Shown piece by piece: positions 1 through 6,660 of a stretch of 7,358 nt of DNA. The stretch comes from an uncultured Pseudomonadota bacterium (GTDB lineage: Bacteria > Bdellovibrionota_B > Oligoflexia > Oligoflexales > Bog-1112). The position numbers and the translations under genes were made by a program. Where the stretch lies: NCBI GenBank assembly GCA_937896265.1, contig CALBMD010000380.1:1-7358 (forward strand), written 5' to 3'. The notes below the pieces were generated by a model, which saw nothing but the letters and a program-made list of their open reading frames with translations, did not search any database and was not told where the DNA came from. Position 1 is the stretch's first letter, and every line of letters starts with the position of its first letter.

Positions 1-1
1 C

Positions 2-775
2 CATATTCATATTACCGGTTCAGCTATGGTGAATCACGGAAATTATTTAAGTGAGGCTCGAAAAGCAGCGGGAATAGCCGAGGGTAAATATATACCAACT
101 CAGTTCTTGATTAAAGGATGTTCTGGAATCTATGATGCAATATTGATTGCTGAGGGTCTATTTTATAGACCAAGAAAGCCGGTAAATATTTTGATAACAA
201 GCGATGCAAATCTTACCCAATGTATTGGCCAGGCGTCCAAGCGTCACGCTCGATCAGAAAATATAAATGAATGGTTATATCCAGTTATTTTTGCTGAAGG
301 CGTTGGCTGTGCTGTTATTTCAAATGAATCTTCGAACCATGGTCTATCGTTTAGACTCGATTATAATAAAGTGGATATTGTAACAGAAGATAACAGAGTC
401 CGTGCTGTTACAATAGATGACGAGGTTTTTTGCTACATTGACGCTAAAGGAGTAAGTGCCACCTATCAAAAGGGTATGGCTGTCAATGTGCAACGAGCAC
501 TTGAATATGCAGGATCTTTTGCCAATTTAGATGCGATGCTCCTTCATGAATCTAATCCAATGCTTTTAGAAGCTGTCATCAATAATCACTCAATTCCGCG
601 AGACTTGGTTCCCACTTATTCAGCTAAAGTAGGGACTTTGGGGGCTGTTTCTTCGTTTCAACTTTTGGAAGAAGCGTTTAAGAAAATTAAAGGAAGAAAC
701 AGGAAAATTGCTCTCAATGTAATCGGAGAGTTATTTTCAGGTGTTAATTCTGGCTGTCTTGGATTTGTTACCTAG
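2..775 (+). CDS. 3-oxoacyl-ACP synthase III-like (KAS III/FabH-PqsD superfamily) protein, 5' partial
   Basis: The frame is open to the left edge, so the N-terminus is missing; about 258 codons remain of a family usually 320-350 residues long. Numbering from the internal Met at base 26, the nucleophile motif KGCSGIYDA places Cys32 at bases 119-121. The histidine motif LLHESNP (His174, bases 545-547) matches the FabH HQAN motif. The protein ends with a glycine-containing FSGVNSGCLGF segment like the FabH C-terminus. FabH-type enzymes condense acyl-CoA or acyl-ACP with a second acyl substrate through the Cys; relatives make fatty-acid primers, quinolones, pyrones or resorcinols. Exactly 30 residues after the His, where E. 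coli FabH has catalytic Asn274, this protein has Thr204 (VGTLG instead of HGNTS). It may therefore be a non-canonical acyltransferase. Its substrate cannot be told from sequence. A membrane kinase gene begins about 50 bp downstream on the same strand, so the genes are probably co-transcribed. Family call is confident; role is not. Confidence 0.85.
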   Translation, partial: HIHITGSAMVNHGNYLSEARKAAGIAEGKYIPTQFLIKGCSGIYDAILIAEGLFYRPRKPVNILITSDANLTQCIGQASKRHARSENINEWLYPVIFAEGVGCAVISNESSNHGLSFRLDYNKVDIVTEDNRVRAVTIDDEVFCYIDAKGVSATYQKGMAVNVQRALEYAGSFANLDAMLLHESNPMLLEAVINNHSIPRDLVPTYSAKVGTLGAVSSFQLLEEAFKKIKGRNRKIALNVIGELFSGVNSGCLGFVT

Positions 776-827
776 CTTTCAAGAAGATGTGTATCGCACA
801 AAAAGCTATCAGGGCTTAAATAAACAA

Positions 828-2066
828 ATGATCAGTAAAAATCTAGTAATAATCTATTCACGAACTGGTGGAATAACGCTATTTCTATTCGGTCTTCTTT
901 ATTTCCTCTATTTTAAGACATCCACAATAGGGCTAGTATCCTCGATCTTTGGGATATTAGCCTTTTTTATTCCACCTTTAATTGTTCAATTCAACGCAAT
1001 CTTAGCTCTTTTTTTTCTCTATATCTGTGGACTTTCAGCAGCTCTTTATGCTTCTTATGAAACAGGTGGTATTACATCTCCAGTAATGTTTTGGATATCT
1101 GTTACCCCCCCAGTTGTCGGTTTAGTCTTTACCTCTTCCAAATATATTGTGCAATCGGCTGTTGTTGTATCATTGATTTATTTCTTTGCAATGTTTTCAG
1201 GTCATCATTCCCAAATAGATAACGATCAAATGATCCAGGTGGCTTTTTTTGCTCTTGTTGGCGTAACAAGCTTCAATGCTGCTATTTCTCATTATTTTCA
1301 TCGAGAATTATGGAATGAAAAATTATTGGTAGAAAAGCAACTTAAGCAAGTGAAAATGCTCGAAGCAGAGGTTGTTCAAAGCGAAAAAATGGCTACAATC
1401 GGTCTTCTTGCTTCTGGCGTGGCTCATCAGCTTGGAAATACCTTAAATTCTATCTCGGTAGCTACTATAACGCTTGGTATTAATGCCAAAGCTGGGAAAG
1501 TAACGGCTAAAGATTTAGAAGATACGTTGATTAGTATTAAAACAGCTGTGAAGCTCTCATCGTCAATTATTCATGGATTAGATTATGCAACAAAGCGAAA
1601 CGCTACCAATGAGCAACTTGGCCTTCATGAAATTGTCAATGTCGCTATCATGTTAATGAAGGGATCTCTTCTTGAAAAAACACAGACTAAAAACGAGGTA
1701 GATAAACAGGCTACTATTTTCGGCTCTAAAAGTGGCCTTCTCCAAGTATTAATGAACCTTATCTCTAATTCAATTGATGCTCTTGAAAATAACCCTTATG
1801 GCGAAATCATAATATCATCGTCTCAATTTGGTGATTTTGAGCACCTTTTATATCAAGATAATGGCCCTGGGATCTCTAATGAAATTGCCGATAAGATATT
1901 TGAACCTTTCTTCACAACCAAAAAAGCCGATAAGGGTACAGGGTTAGGAATGCATATTGCTAGGCAAGAGCTTGAAAAAATGGGTGCTTCGATAGAGCTG
2001 CAGCAATCAACAGTGGGAGCAAGCTTTCTTATTAAGTTACCAATAGGAAACAAGTATGACGCCTAA
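828..2066 (+). CDS. Membrane sensor histidine kinase with six predicted TM helices (HisKA + HATPase_c)
   Basis: From the ATG at 828 the protein has 412 residues. About six hydrophobic helices lie at roughly residues 15-30, 36-50, 54-68, 86-102, 106-122 and 134-150, with only short loops, so any ligand is likely sensed within or at the membrane. A charged helix (about 160-186) leads to the H-box GVAHQLGNTL with phosphoacceptor His200. The ATPase core shows the N-box (MNLISNSIDAL, 309-319), G1 box (DNGPG, 344-348), F box (FEPFFTTK) and G2 box (GTGLGM). The residue after His200 is Gln rather than the usual Glu/Asp. A GTG at 741 in the same frame, preceded by GGAGAG, would add 29 residues and overlap the upstream gene by 35 bp. 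I prefer 828 because those extra residues look like out-of-frame readthrough of the upstream gene, but its own Shine-Dalgarno (AGGG, 811-814) is poorly spaced. The response regulator downstream overlaps by 11 bp and is the likely partner. Confidence 0.9.
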   Translation: MISKNLVIIYSRTGGITLFLFGLLYFLYFKTSTIGLVSSIFGILAFFIPPLIVQFNAILALFFLYICGLSAALYASYETGGITSPVMFWISVTPPVVGLVFTSSKYIVQSAVVVSLIYFFAMFSGHHSQIDNDQMIQVAFFALVGVTSFNAAISHYFHRELWNEKLLVEKQLKQVKMLEAEVVQSEKMATIGLLASGVAHQLGNTLNSISVATITLGINAKAGKVTAKDLEDTLISIKTAVKLSSSIIHGLDYATKRNATNEQLGLHEIVNVAIMLMKGSLLEKTQTKNEVDKQATIFGSKSGLLQVLMNLISNSIDALENNPYGEIIISSSQFGDFEHLLYQDNGPGISNEIADKIFEPFFTTKKADKGTGLGMHIARQELEKMGASIELQQSTVGASFLIKLPIGNKYDA

Positions 2067-2994
2067 GATTCTTATTGTAGATGACGATCAGGAATTTGTA
2101 AAAAACTCCAAAAAATTTCCATTTAGTGCTGAAATACATGCGTTTACAGATGCTGGAGAGGCTTTAGAAAAAATTTCTTTTATTAATCCACAAATTATAA
2201 TTACAGATGTCATGATGCCTGGAATTCACGGGCTTCGTTTCTTAAGCATTGCTAAAGACCTGATTCATGTTCAGCCAGAAGCTTTGATTGTTATTTCTGC
2301 AAATGAGAAAGGAAAAATTGAAAAAGACTTTGGAAAAATTGATGGGTCATCTTTTTTCAGAAAGCCCTTAGATGAAGAATTCTTTATGCACGTAATTCAA
2401 TTAATCGAAAAATTTTCATCAGATGGTTCTAAGGAAAGTATATTACAAAACTCTCCAATAATTGCTTTGGAGCAATTAAATCGCTTAGCTGATGTTTTTA
2501 AAGCTCAGCAGGATTTCCTTTATAGTTTGGCTATTGCAGAAAGAGACATCACGAGCGCTGACTATCAAAACGAGCGAGCGTTATTAGATAAGAATGTAGA
2601 GATTTCTTTAGATGTTTTAGTTGGGTATGATCAAAAAAGAAGAGAAAATATTTTAAATAATCTCGGAGAGGCTTATCCTACCTGGAAAAAGCAAGTATTA
2701 AATAATGTAAGTAAATTCATTATACCTAGAAAAGTTAAATGTGACCCAAAGTTTAAGATTGGTAGCAGAGTACCAAAAAGCGAATACTTATTTAAAGGAG
2801 TTGTAGAATCGTATGAAGTAGATTTTGATAATGCTAGTTTTCCTGTCTTAAAGATCAATCAAGAAATTTTAAAGATTGATCTTGAATATTTGGTTGAACC
2901 TTATGTTGGCCTAGCTGGTTCTATTGTTATTACAGCTAGATTTTTGGACTATCTTGATCGCTGCTATGACGAAGCTAAGTTTGCAAGCAGATAA
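2056..2994 (+). CDS. Response regulator: N-terminal receiver domain with unrecognised C-terminal region
   Basis: This 312-residue protein starts at an ATG inside the 3' end of the preceding kinase gene, with AGGA (2044-2047) eight bases upstream; the 11-bp overlap implies translational coupling and a cognate pair. Residues 1-120 form a complete receiver: acidic cluster DDD (9-11), phosphoacceptor Asp51 in ITDVMMPG, Ser81 in the Thr/Ser switch position and Lys103 in FRKPLD. Residues about 135-195 look helical. Residues about 200-312 alternate hydrophobic and charged residues as in a beta-rich domain, without a helix-turn-helix, GGDEF, EAL, HD-GYP, AAA+ or PilZ signature I can recognise. A DNA-binding output is therefore not supported; protein binding or a new output domain is possible. 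The last ten or so codons lie antisense to a truncated receiver gene on the other strand, so the extreme C-terminus may be a product of rearrangement. Confidence 0.9.
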   Translation: MTPKILIVDDDQEFVKNSKKFPFSAEIHAFTDAGEALEKISFINPQIIITDVMMPGIHGLRFLSIAKDLIHVQPEALIVISANEKGKIEKDFGKIDGSSFFRKPLDEEFFMHVIQLIEKFSSDGSKESILQNSPIIALEQLNRLADVFKAQQDFLYSLAIAERDITSADYQNERALLDKNVEISLDVLVGYDQKRRENILNNLGEAYPTWKKQVLNNVSKFIIPRKVKCDPKFKIGSRVPKSEYLFKGVVESYEVDFDNASFPVLKINQEILKIDLEYLVEPYVGLAGSIVITARFLDYLDRCYDEAKFASR

Positions 2995-3086
2995 GTTTTC
3001 ACTGGATACTGATAATCATCTTCAACAATCAGCACTTTTAAACAATCATCTATTTTAGAGGAAATAGATGATACGCTTCTATTCAT
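2964..3086 (-). pseudogene. Truncated response regulator (start of a receiver domain only), partner of the upstream MFS-kinase
   Basis: On the minus strand an ATG at 3086-3084 overlaps the end of the 900-residue kinase gene (the stop at 3081-3079 lies inside this frame), a typical operon overlap. The frame runs 40 codons to TAG at 2966-2964. Residues 17-24 read KVLIVEDD, the canonical beta-1 strand and acidic pocket of a receiver domain, followed by what looks like the first helix (PVKTYLLANLA). The phosphoacceptor Asp, switch residue and Lys are absent because the frame ends before beta-2. No other minus-strand frame downstream continues a receiver; that DNA is the sense 3' end of the convergent regulator gene. 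The start, overlap and motif indicate a once-complete regulator that lost its 3' part by deletion or rearrangement. A functional 40-residue peptide is less likely. Confidence 0.7.
3045..3072 (-). terminator. Perfect 11-bp inverted repeat between convergent genes; possible weak terminator
   Basis: ATCATCTATTT (3045-3055) and AAATAGATGAT (3062-3072) are exact reverse complements around a six-base loop. The hairpin begins seven bases after the minus-strand kinase stop and lies about 50 bp past the plus-strand regulator stop. On the minus strand it is followed by TGTTTA, only a weak U-tract, and the stem has just two G:C pairs, so classical intrinsic termination is uncertain. It also lies within the leader codons of the truncated regulator. 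Confidence 0.3.
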
Positions 3087-5781
3087 AAATAGAGGGCGTT
3101 TTGCTTTCATTTATAAAATCAGTAAGCGTCTCAATTGAAAAGATTTCTGTGGTAGATTCACTAAATTCTAAGGTTTCTTTTCCAGATATCTTGATAAGAA
3201 ATTCCATACCACTTTGGTTTAGTGCTGGTCGACACGAGATAGACCCGCCAAGGCTTATTATGATATTTTTGCAAATACAAAGCCCTAGTCCATTCCCTGT
3301 TGTTTTTGTTGTAAAATAGCTATCAAAGATCTTTTCTCTAGCCCAGCTTTCAATAATAATTCCTTCATTGCCAATACAGATCTCAATTTCGCCATCTTTG
3401 TCTTTGTTCATTTTTGCCAAAATCCAAATGTTACCTTTCTCCGGTATTGATTCAAATGCATTAGTAAATAAATTGACAAATACACGGCTTAGTTTATCTG
3501 GATTGCCAATAACCGCAATTGAGTTTAGCCCATCTAGTTTGATAGTTGCAGTTTTGTTAACTGAACTCAAAGTGTATTTGAAACTCTTCTTAACAATATT
3601 AACTAATTTTGTTTCAACGCTCTCTGTGCTAAGATCAACCTTTCCAAATGCCAGCATATCATTGATCATGCTATTGATGTTCTTAATAGCGCTGTCAATT
3701 TCTGGTTTTAATCGCTTAACATAATCTTCAGTGCGTTGATCAATCTTATTTGAAGACAATAGCCTTAGCATCATTTGAATATACTGAATGGGCCTTCTGA
3801 TATCATGACCCATCATTTTAGCAGAAAGAGCAATGATTTCGTTTTCTCTAGCTCGATGTTCATTTTCAATTTTATTAAATGCAAGTCTGTCGCCAATTTC
3901 AAAAAACTCTTCAATCAAAAAATTATTTTTAGCCTCTGACCATGATAGTGGCTTGTCTCCTACATCAAGTAGAAGGCTTGCTTCACGATAAATACGTCTA
4001 GTTACAATTGCTACTCCCAACCAAACGCTGAGTCCGAGGGTGAATAAGAACAAGATGATAATACAAAAACGTTTTATCAATTCAGATTTGGCATCATCAT
4101 TGTTAAAATAGAAAATGAAAGTCCATTCAGCATTATTTAATGTTTTCTCAATCTTGAAGTAATCTAATTTGTTTAAAGAATTGCAAGTACTTAAAAATAT
4201 TTGGCTATTTTTCATGTCAAAACATTGAAGACTTTTATCTGATAAACGAACACTAATTGCTGCAATCTCATCTTTTGAGAGGTTCTTTCTCTTTAACAAT
4301 GGCTCATCTTGAATTTTTGAGACAAGTAACTCGCTGGAGAGTCCATTGACAACAGAATAGTATTTAGCATTGATTGCAGCAAACTGTTTAAAATCACAGA
4401 AAGCTCCAATAAGACTAATTACTAAAATAGTCAAAATTATTGAAAATGAAATTAACTTTTTTAACGGAATCAGAGACGATTCATTTTTATTACTACCAAT
4501 AGACCAAAGGAAGATTACTAACCCAAAAATAGCGATCGCAGAGGTCATAAAAGTAGGTCCGAGGTATCCCATATTGTTTTGTCTGCATAAAAGGGCAAGG
4601 CCAGCAACAAAACCCATTAAACCCATGTTGATCAAATTAGCGCAGGAAAACCAAGAAGCTTGGAGATTTTGTGGTATTTTATCATCTAATGTAGATTGAA
4701 TGAAAGTAGATATTGACTGACTGAGTATTCCTACAGTCACGACATAGAAAATCATCGCGGCACCATGTGCAAATGGAGACTCAAAGTAATTCAATTCAGC
4801 AATGAGGCAAAATGAAAGCCCAGAAATAATTGCTGGTAAGTATATCTGAATTTTTTTAAGATCTATCCAAGAACCAAGCCATGGCAAAATGACGCTAGAA
4901 CAGCTTAGCATAATCATATGGATAAAAATTGCTGCCCCAATGCCGCCAAGCCAGACATACAGTTCAGCTATACCAGAGGCTCTTAAAAACAAATATGTTT
5001 GAGTGATTAAGTACACTGTGCATATGCGGTAAGAAAAATATGAGAATGCAAGGGTAAGGTTTAATTTAGTTTGTTTTTGAATGATCTTGAAGATATCAAA
5101 GGGTGAAATTAATTTTCGCTTTGCTGAGTCCCCATTTTCTAGTTCTCTTAAATCTTTATTTATTCGATACATCAGTGTGATATGAATAAGAAAAATCAAA
5201 GATAAAACAAACATCATTTTTGAAAAAGCAACTTCTAAAATTCTGGGATCATTGTTTAAATTTACAACAGTAACGACAAAGCCAGCAAACAATGGCAATC
5301 CAAAGCGTAAAATCTTTCCGTACTTAAATGCTTCCATGAAAAGAGGAGGTGAGTTTTCTACTCTTTGGTTAACCGTTTGGAGCTTTTGCGCAAACCACAT
5401 TTTATAAGCTGATTCATATGATCCGCTGAGAAATGCAATTGATGAGGCATCAAATACTGCGCATAGTGTCATGAAATACCAAATCAGGCGGGGGTAAAAG
5501 TAAGAGGCATGAATGGCAAAGCCAAATGAAATTAATCCTAAGAATCTTAAAGCAAAGCAAATGTTTAATGCTTTTAGGCCTCCAAACTTGTCTGCAACGT
5601 ATCCTGCAGGAAGATCGATCAATGCACATAAAGTGTAAGTAACAAAAACAACGTTTAAAAGGCCATCGGAGCCAAAGCCAGAGGAGTTTGCAATAATAGA
5701 AATCCAAAGAAGGTTGTGGGTTATTCTTCCACCCATATTTAGAGAATCCGTCCAGCCGAACTGTCGATATATGGCCTTCAT
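3079..5781 (-). CDS. MFS transporter-like domain fused to a sensor histidine kinase
   Basis: This 900-residue protein has three parts. Residues about 20-430 hold twelve predicted membrane helices with an MFS motif A between helices 2 and 3 (GYVADKFGGLK, from Gly60) and the usual longer central loop (about 206-238). Two further helices (about 441-461 and 571-593) enclose an extracytoplasmic segment of about 110 residues containing two cysteines (520, 533). The cytoplasmic end is a kinase: H-box MMGHDIRRPIQ with His659 (bases 3805-3807), N-box VNLFTNAFESI (769-779), a degenerate G1 (GNEG), F box FDSYFTTK and G2 box GNGLGL, then a 34-residue tail. Transporter-fused kinases are known for the SLC5 class (CbrA, CrbS); an MFS fusion suggests sensing of a solute by a transporter-like module, with or without transport. 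The start is backed by GAGG (5787-5790) five bases upstream of the ATG. The gene overlaps a truncated regulator downstream. Substrate unknown. Confidence 0.9.
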   Translation of the reverse strand: MKAIYRQFGWTDSLNMGGRITHNLLWISIIANSSGFGSDGLLNVVFVTYTLCALIDLPAGYVADKFGGLKALNICFALRFLGLISFGFAIHASYFYPRLIWYFMTLCAVFDASSIAFLSGSYESAYKMWFAQKLQTVNQRVENSPPLFMEAFKYGKILRFGLPLFAGFVVTVVNLNNDPRILEVAFSKMMFVLSLIFLIHITLMYRINKDLRELENGDSAKRKLISPFDIFKIIQKQTKLNLTLAFSYFSYRICTVYLITQTYLFLRASGIAELYVWLGGIGAAIFIHMIMLSCSSVILPWLGSWIDLKKIQIYLPAIISGLSFCLIAELNYFESPFAHGAAMIFYVVTVGILSQSISTFIQSTLDDKIPQNLQASWFSCANLINMGLMGFVAGLALLCRQNNMGYLGPTFMTSAIAIFGLVIFLWSIGSNKNESSLIPLKKLISFSIILTILVISLIGAFCDFKQFAAINAKYYSVVNGLSSELLVSKIQDEPLLKRKNLSKDEIAAISVRLSDKSLQCFDMKNSQIFLSTCNSLNKLDYFKIEKTLNNAEWTFIFYFNNDDAKSELIKRFCIIILFLFTLGLSVWLGVAIVTRRIYREASLLLDVGDKPLSWSEAKNNFLIEEFFEIGDRLAFNKIENEHRARENEIIALSAKMMGHDIRRPIQYIQMMLRLLSSNKIDQRTEDYVKRLKPEIDSAIKNINSMINDMLAFGKVDLSTESVETKLVNIVKKSFKYTLSSVNKTATIKLDGLNSIAVIGNPDKLSRVFVNLFTNAFESIPEKGNIWILAKMNKDKDGEIEICIGNEGIIIESWAREKIFDSYFTTKTTGNGLGLCICKNIIISLGGSISCRPALNQSGMEFLIKISGKETLEFSESTTEIFSIETLTDFINESKTPSIYE

Positions 5782-5882
5782 TTAAACCTCAAAATAATAA
5801 TGAATACTTTTGATTTCTATTAGATGATTATTCTGGCGCAGGCAAAGCTATCATCAAAAAATATATCTGTATCTAAGTCAAT

Positions 5883-6170
5883 TTACATACGTATCATCGC
5901 ATTTGCATTGATTACCCTAGGTTTTATACTGTCCCGCTTGAGAACCCAAGCAGCATGAATTCTCTCAATAAGAGAGCGATTTTCCTTTGAAAGAGAGGAC
6001 CATTTCATGCTCTTATGAGATTGAGATAACAATAAAGGCCTAGAAGAGCAATCTTCGCTTAATCCTTTTGCTAATTTCTTGTGAAAAAAACCTTTCAACT
6101 GAATAAAATAACTTTGGCGGAAATCAAAATCGATTGAGATAAATTTTTTTTCTAAGGCGGGGGTTTGCAC
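5883..6170 (-). CDS. Hypothetical protein, 95 codons
   Basis: I do not recognise this protein. The frame starts with GTG at 6170-6168 and ends with TAA at 5885-5883, about 100 bp upstream of the MFS-kinase gene on the same strand. Composition is protein-like and basic: an N-terminal half rich in Phe and Lys, a Ser/Leu-rich middle and an Arg-rich C-terminal half containing ENRSLIERIHAAW. There is no signal peptide or clear membrane helix. The Shine-Dalgarno is poor (AGGG at 6184-6187, 13 bases from GTG), which weakens the start choice. In favour of a real gene, a near-consensus promoter lies just upstream on the same strand. It may be the first gene of a transcript that continues into the MFS-kinase, or a decayed fragment. 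Confidence 0.45.
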   Translation of the reverse strand: MQTPALEKKFISIDFDFRQSYFIQLKGFFHKKLAKGLSEDCSSRPLLLSQSHKSMKWSSLSKENRSLIERIHAAWVLKRDSIKPRVINANAMIRM

Positions 6171-6210
6171 TTGAATTTTTTATCCCTAATTAACTCTCAA
6201 AAGTTGAATT

Positions 6211-6239
6211 TTTATAAAATAGATACGGACATGAGTCAA
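6211..6239 (-). promoter_or_regulatory. Sigma-70-type promoter, minus strand
   Basis: Read on the minus strand, TTGACT (6239-6234) and TATAAA (6216-6211) are separated by exactly 17 bases, each one mismatch from consensus. Transcription would start near 6204, giving a leader of about 34 bases to the GTG of the 95-codon ORF, and could read on into the MFS-kinase gene. Confidence 0.55.
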
Positions 6240-6310
6240 TTGTTTTGCGATTTATTTATTTGGCGTTATTTTGAACACTTTTAGTAGATCTAAACCCCCA
6301 CTCAGAGACG

Positions 6311-6373
6311 GTTGAATCAAGTTAGAAAATTTATATCTCTTGAACTCACTCTACATAGCGTTTGGCGTATAAC
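6311..6373 (+). repeat. Left copy of a diverged promoter-like direct repeat
   Basis: This stretch aligns with 6661-6725 with a few single-base gaps. Shared blocks include TCAAGTTA, GAAAATTTA, TATCxCTTxAA and the terminal CGTATAA. It ends in TATAAC (6368-6373), which occupies the place of the TATAAT in the right copy. No convincing start codon with ribosome-binding site follows it, so it looks like an orphaned upstream region left of a transposase remnant. Confidence 0.5.
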
Positions 6374-6440
6374 CTTTTTAAGTTGGCTTTACCCAAAAGC
6401 TTGGATAGCATATTTAAAAAATCCAACACTCTTGCTTCCC

Positions 6441-6545
6441 TTTATCAAACACTCCCGACGAATAGCTATCAGGTATGAAAAACTTGTAAGAAACTATCTT
6501 GCTCTTATTAAGATGGGAGCTGCAATTGCATGGCTGAGGGTTTAG
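6441..6545 (+). pseudogene. C-terminal remnant of an IS5-family-like transposase
   Basis: About 34 codons read FIKHSRRIAIRYEKL, then VRNYLALIKMGAAIAWLR, ending in TAG at 6543-6545. This resembles from memory the extreme C-terminus of IS5/IS427-group DDE transposases, where an RRIATRYEKLARNFLA-like segment follows the catalytic Glu and precedes a hydrophobic end with WLR. Translation in this frame is open back to TTG at 6312, but residues upstream of about 6441 do not look like transposase, and the DDE residues and most of the protein are missing. No terminal inverted repeats were identified. It is a decayed fragment of an insertion sequence, not an active element. The family call rests on motif memory. 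Confidence 0.5.
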
Positions 6546-6660
6546 GCACATGCTCTAATACAGTTTCAAGGTGAAATGTACCTGCGGTTAGATACCAGAG
6601 CGGTAAATATTTCCTAAGCAGACAAGCAAATAGAAGGTTTTTAATTAGTATTCTTAGTTA
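6546..6660 (+). other. Non-coding stretch between transposase remnant and promoter repeat
   Basis: No supportable gene is visible. The transposase frame continues after its stop for 23 sense codons to TAA at 6615-6617 without recognisable motifs. This is the expected location for the right end of a decayed insertion sequence, but no inverted-repeat partner was found in the window. Confidence 0.3.

Noticed and set aside
741..827. GTG start at 741 extending the six-helix kinase by 29 residues
   Set aside because: GGAGAG upstream makes it possible, but the added residues read through the end of the upstream gene and look unlike a natural N-terminus. ATG 828 is preferred, not proven.
3368..3724. 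118-codon plus-strand frame, and other long frames opposite the MFS-kinase
   Set aside because: They lie antisense to the kinase core, whose motifs are unmistakable, and carry no motifs of their own.
5823..5855. GATGAT...ATCATC inverted repeat between the 95-codon ORF and the MFS-kinase
   Set aside because: Only six paired bases around a long loop and no T-tract beyond; not a convincing terminator or operator.
5852..5881. Second TTGACT (minus strand, 5881-5876) as a promoter for the MFS-kinase gene
   Set aside because: At 16-18 base spacing the -10 candidates are poor (TTTGAT at best), and the AT-rich TATATT lies too close.
6171..6213. Direct repeat TTGAATTTTT at 6171-6180 and 6204-6213
   Set aside because: Ten bases of AT-rich sequence in an AT-rich region; chance is likely.
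6312..6440. TTG-initiated N-terminal extension of the transposase fragment as a real gene
   Set aside because: It overlaps the promoter-like repeat, has no ribosome-binding site, and its residues do not match the transposase upstream of the C-terminal motif.
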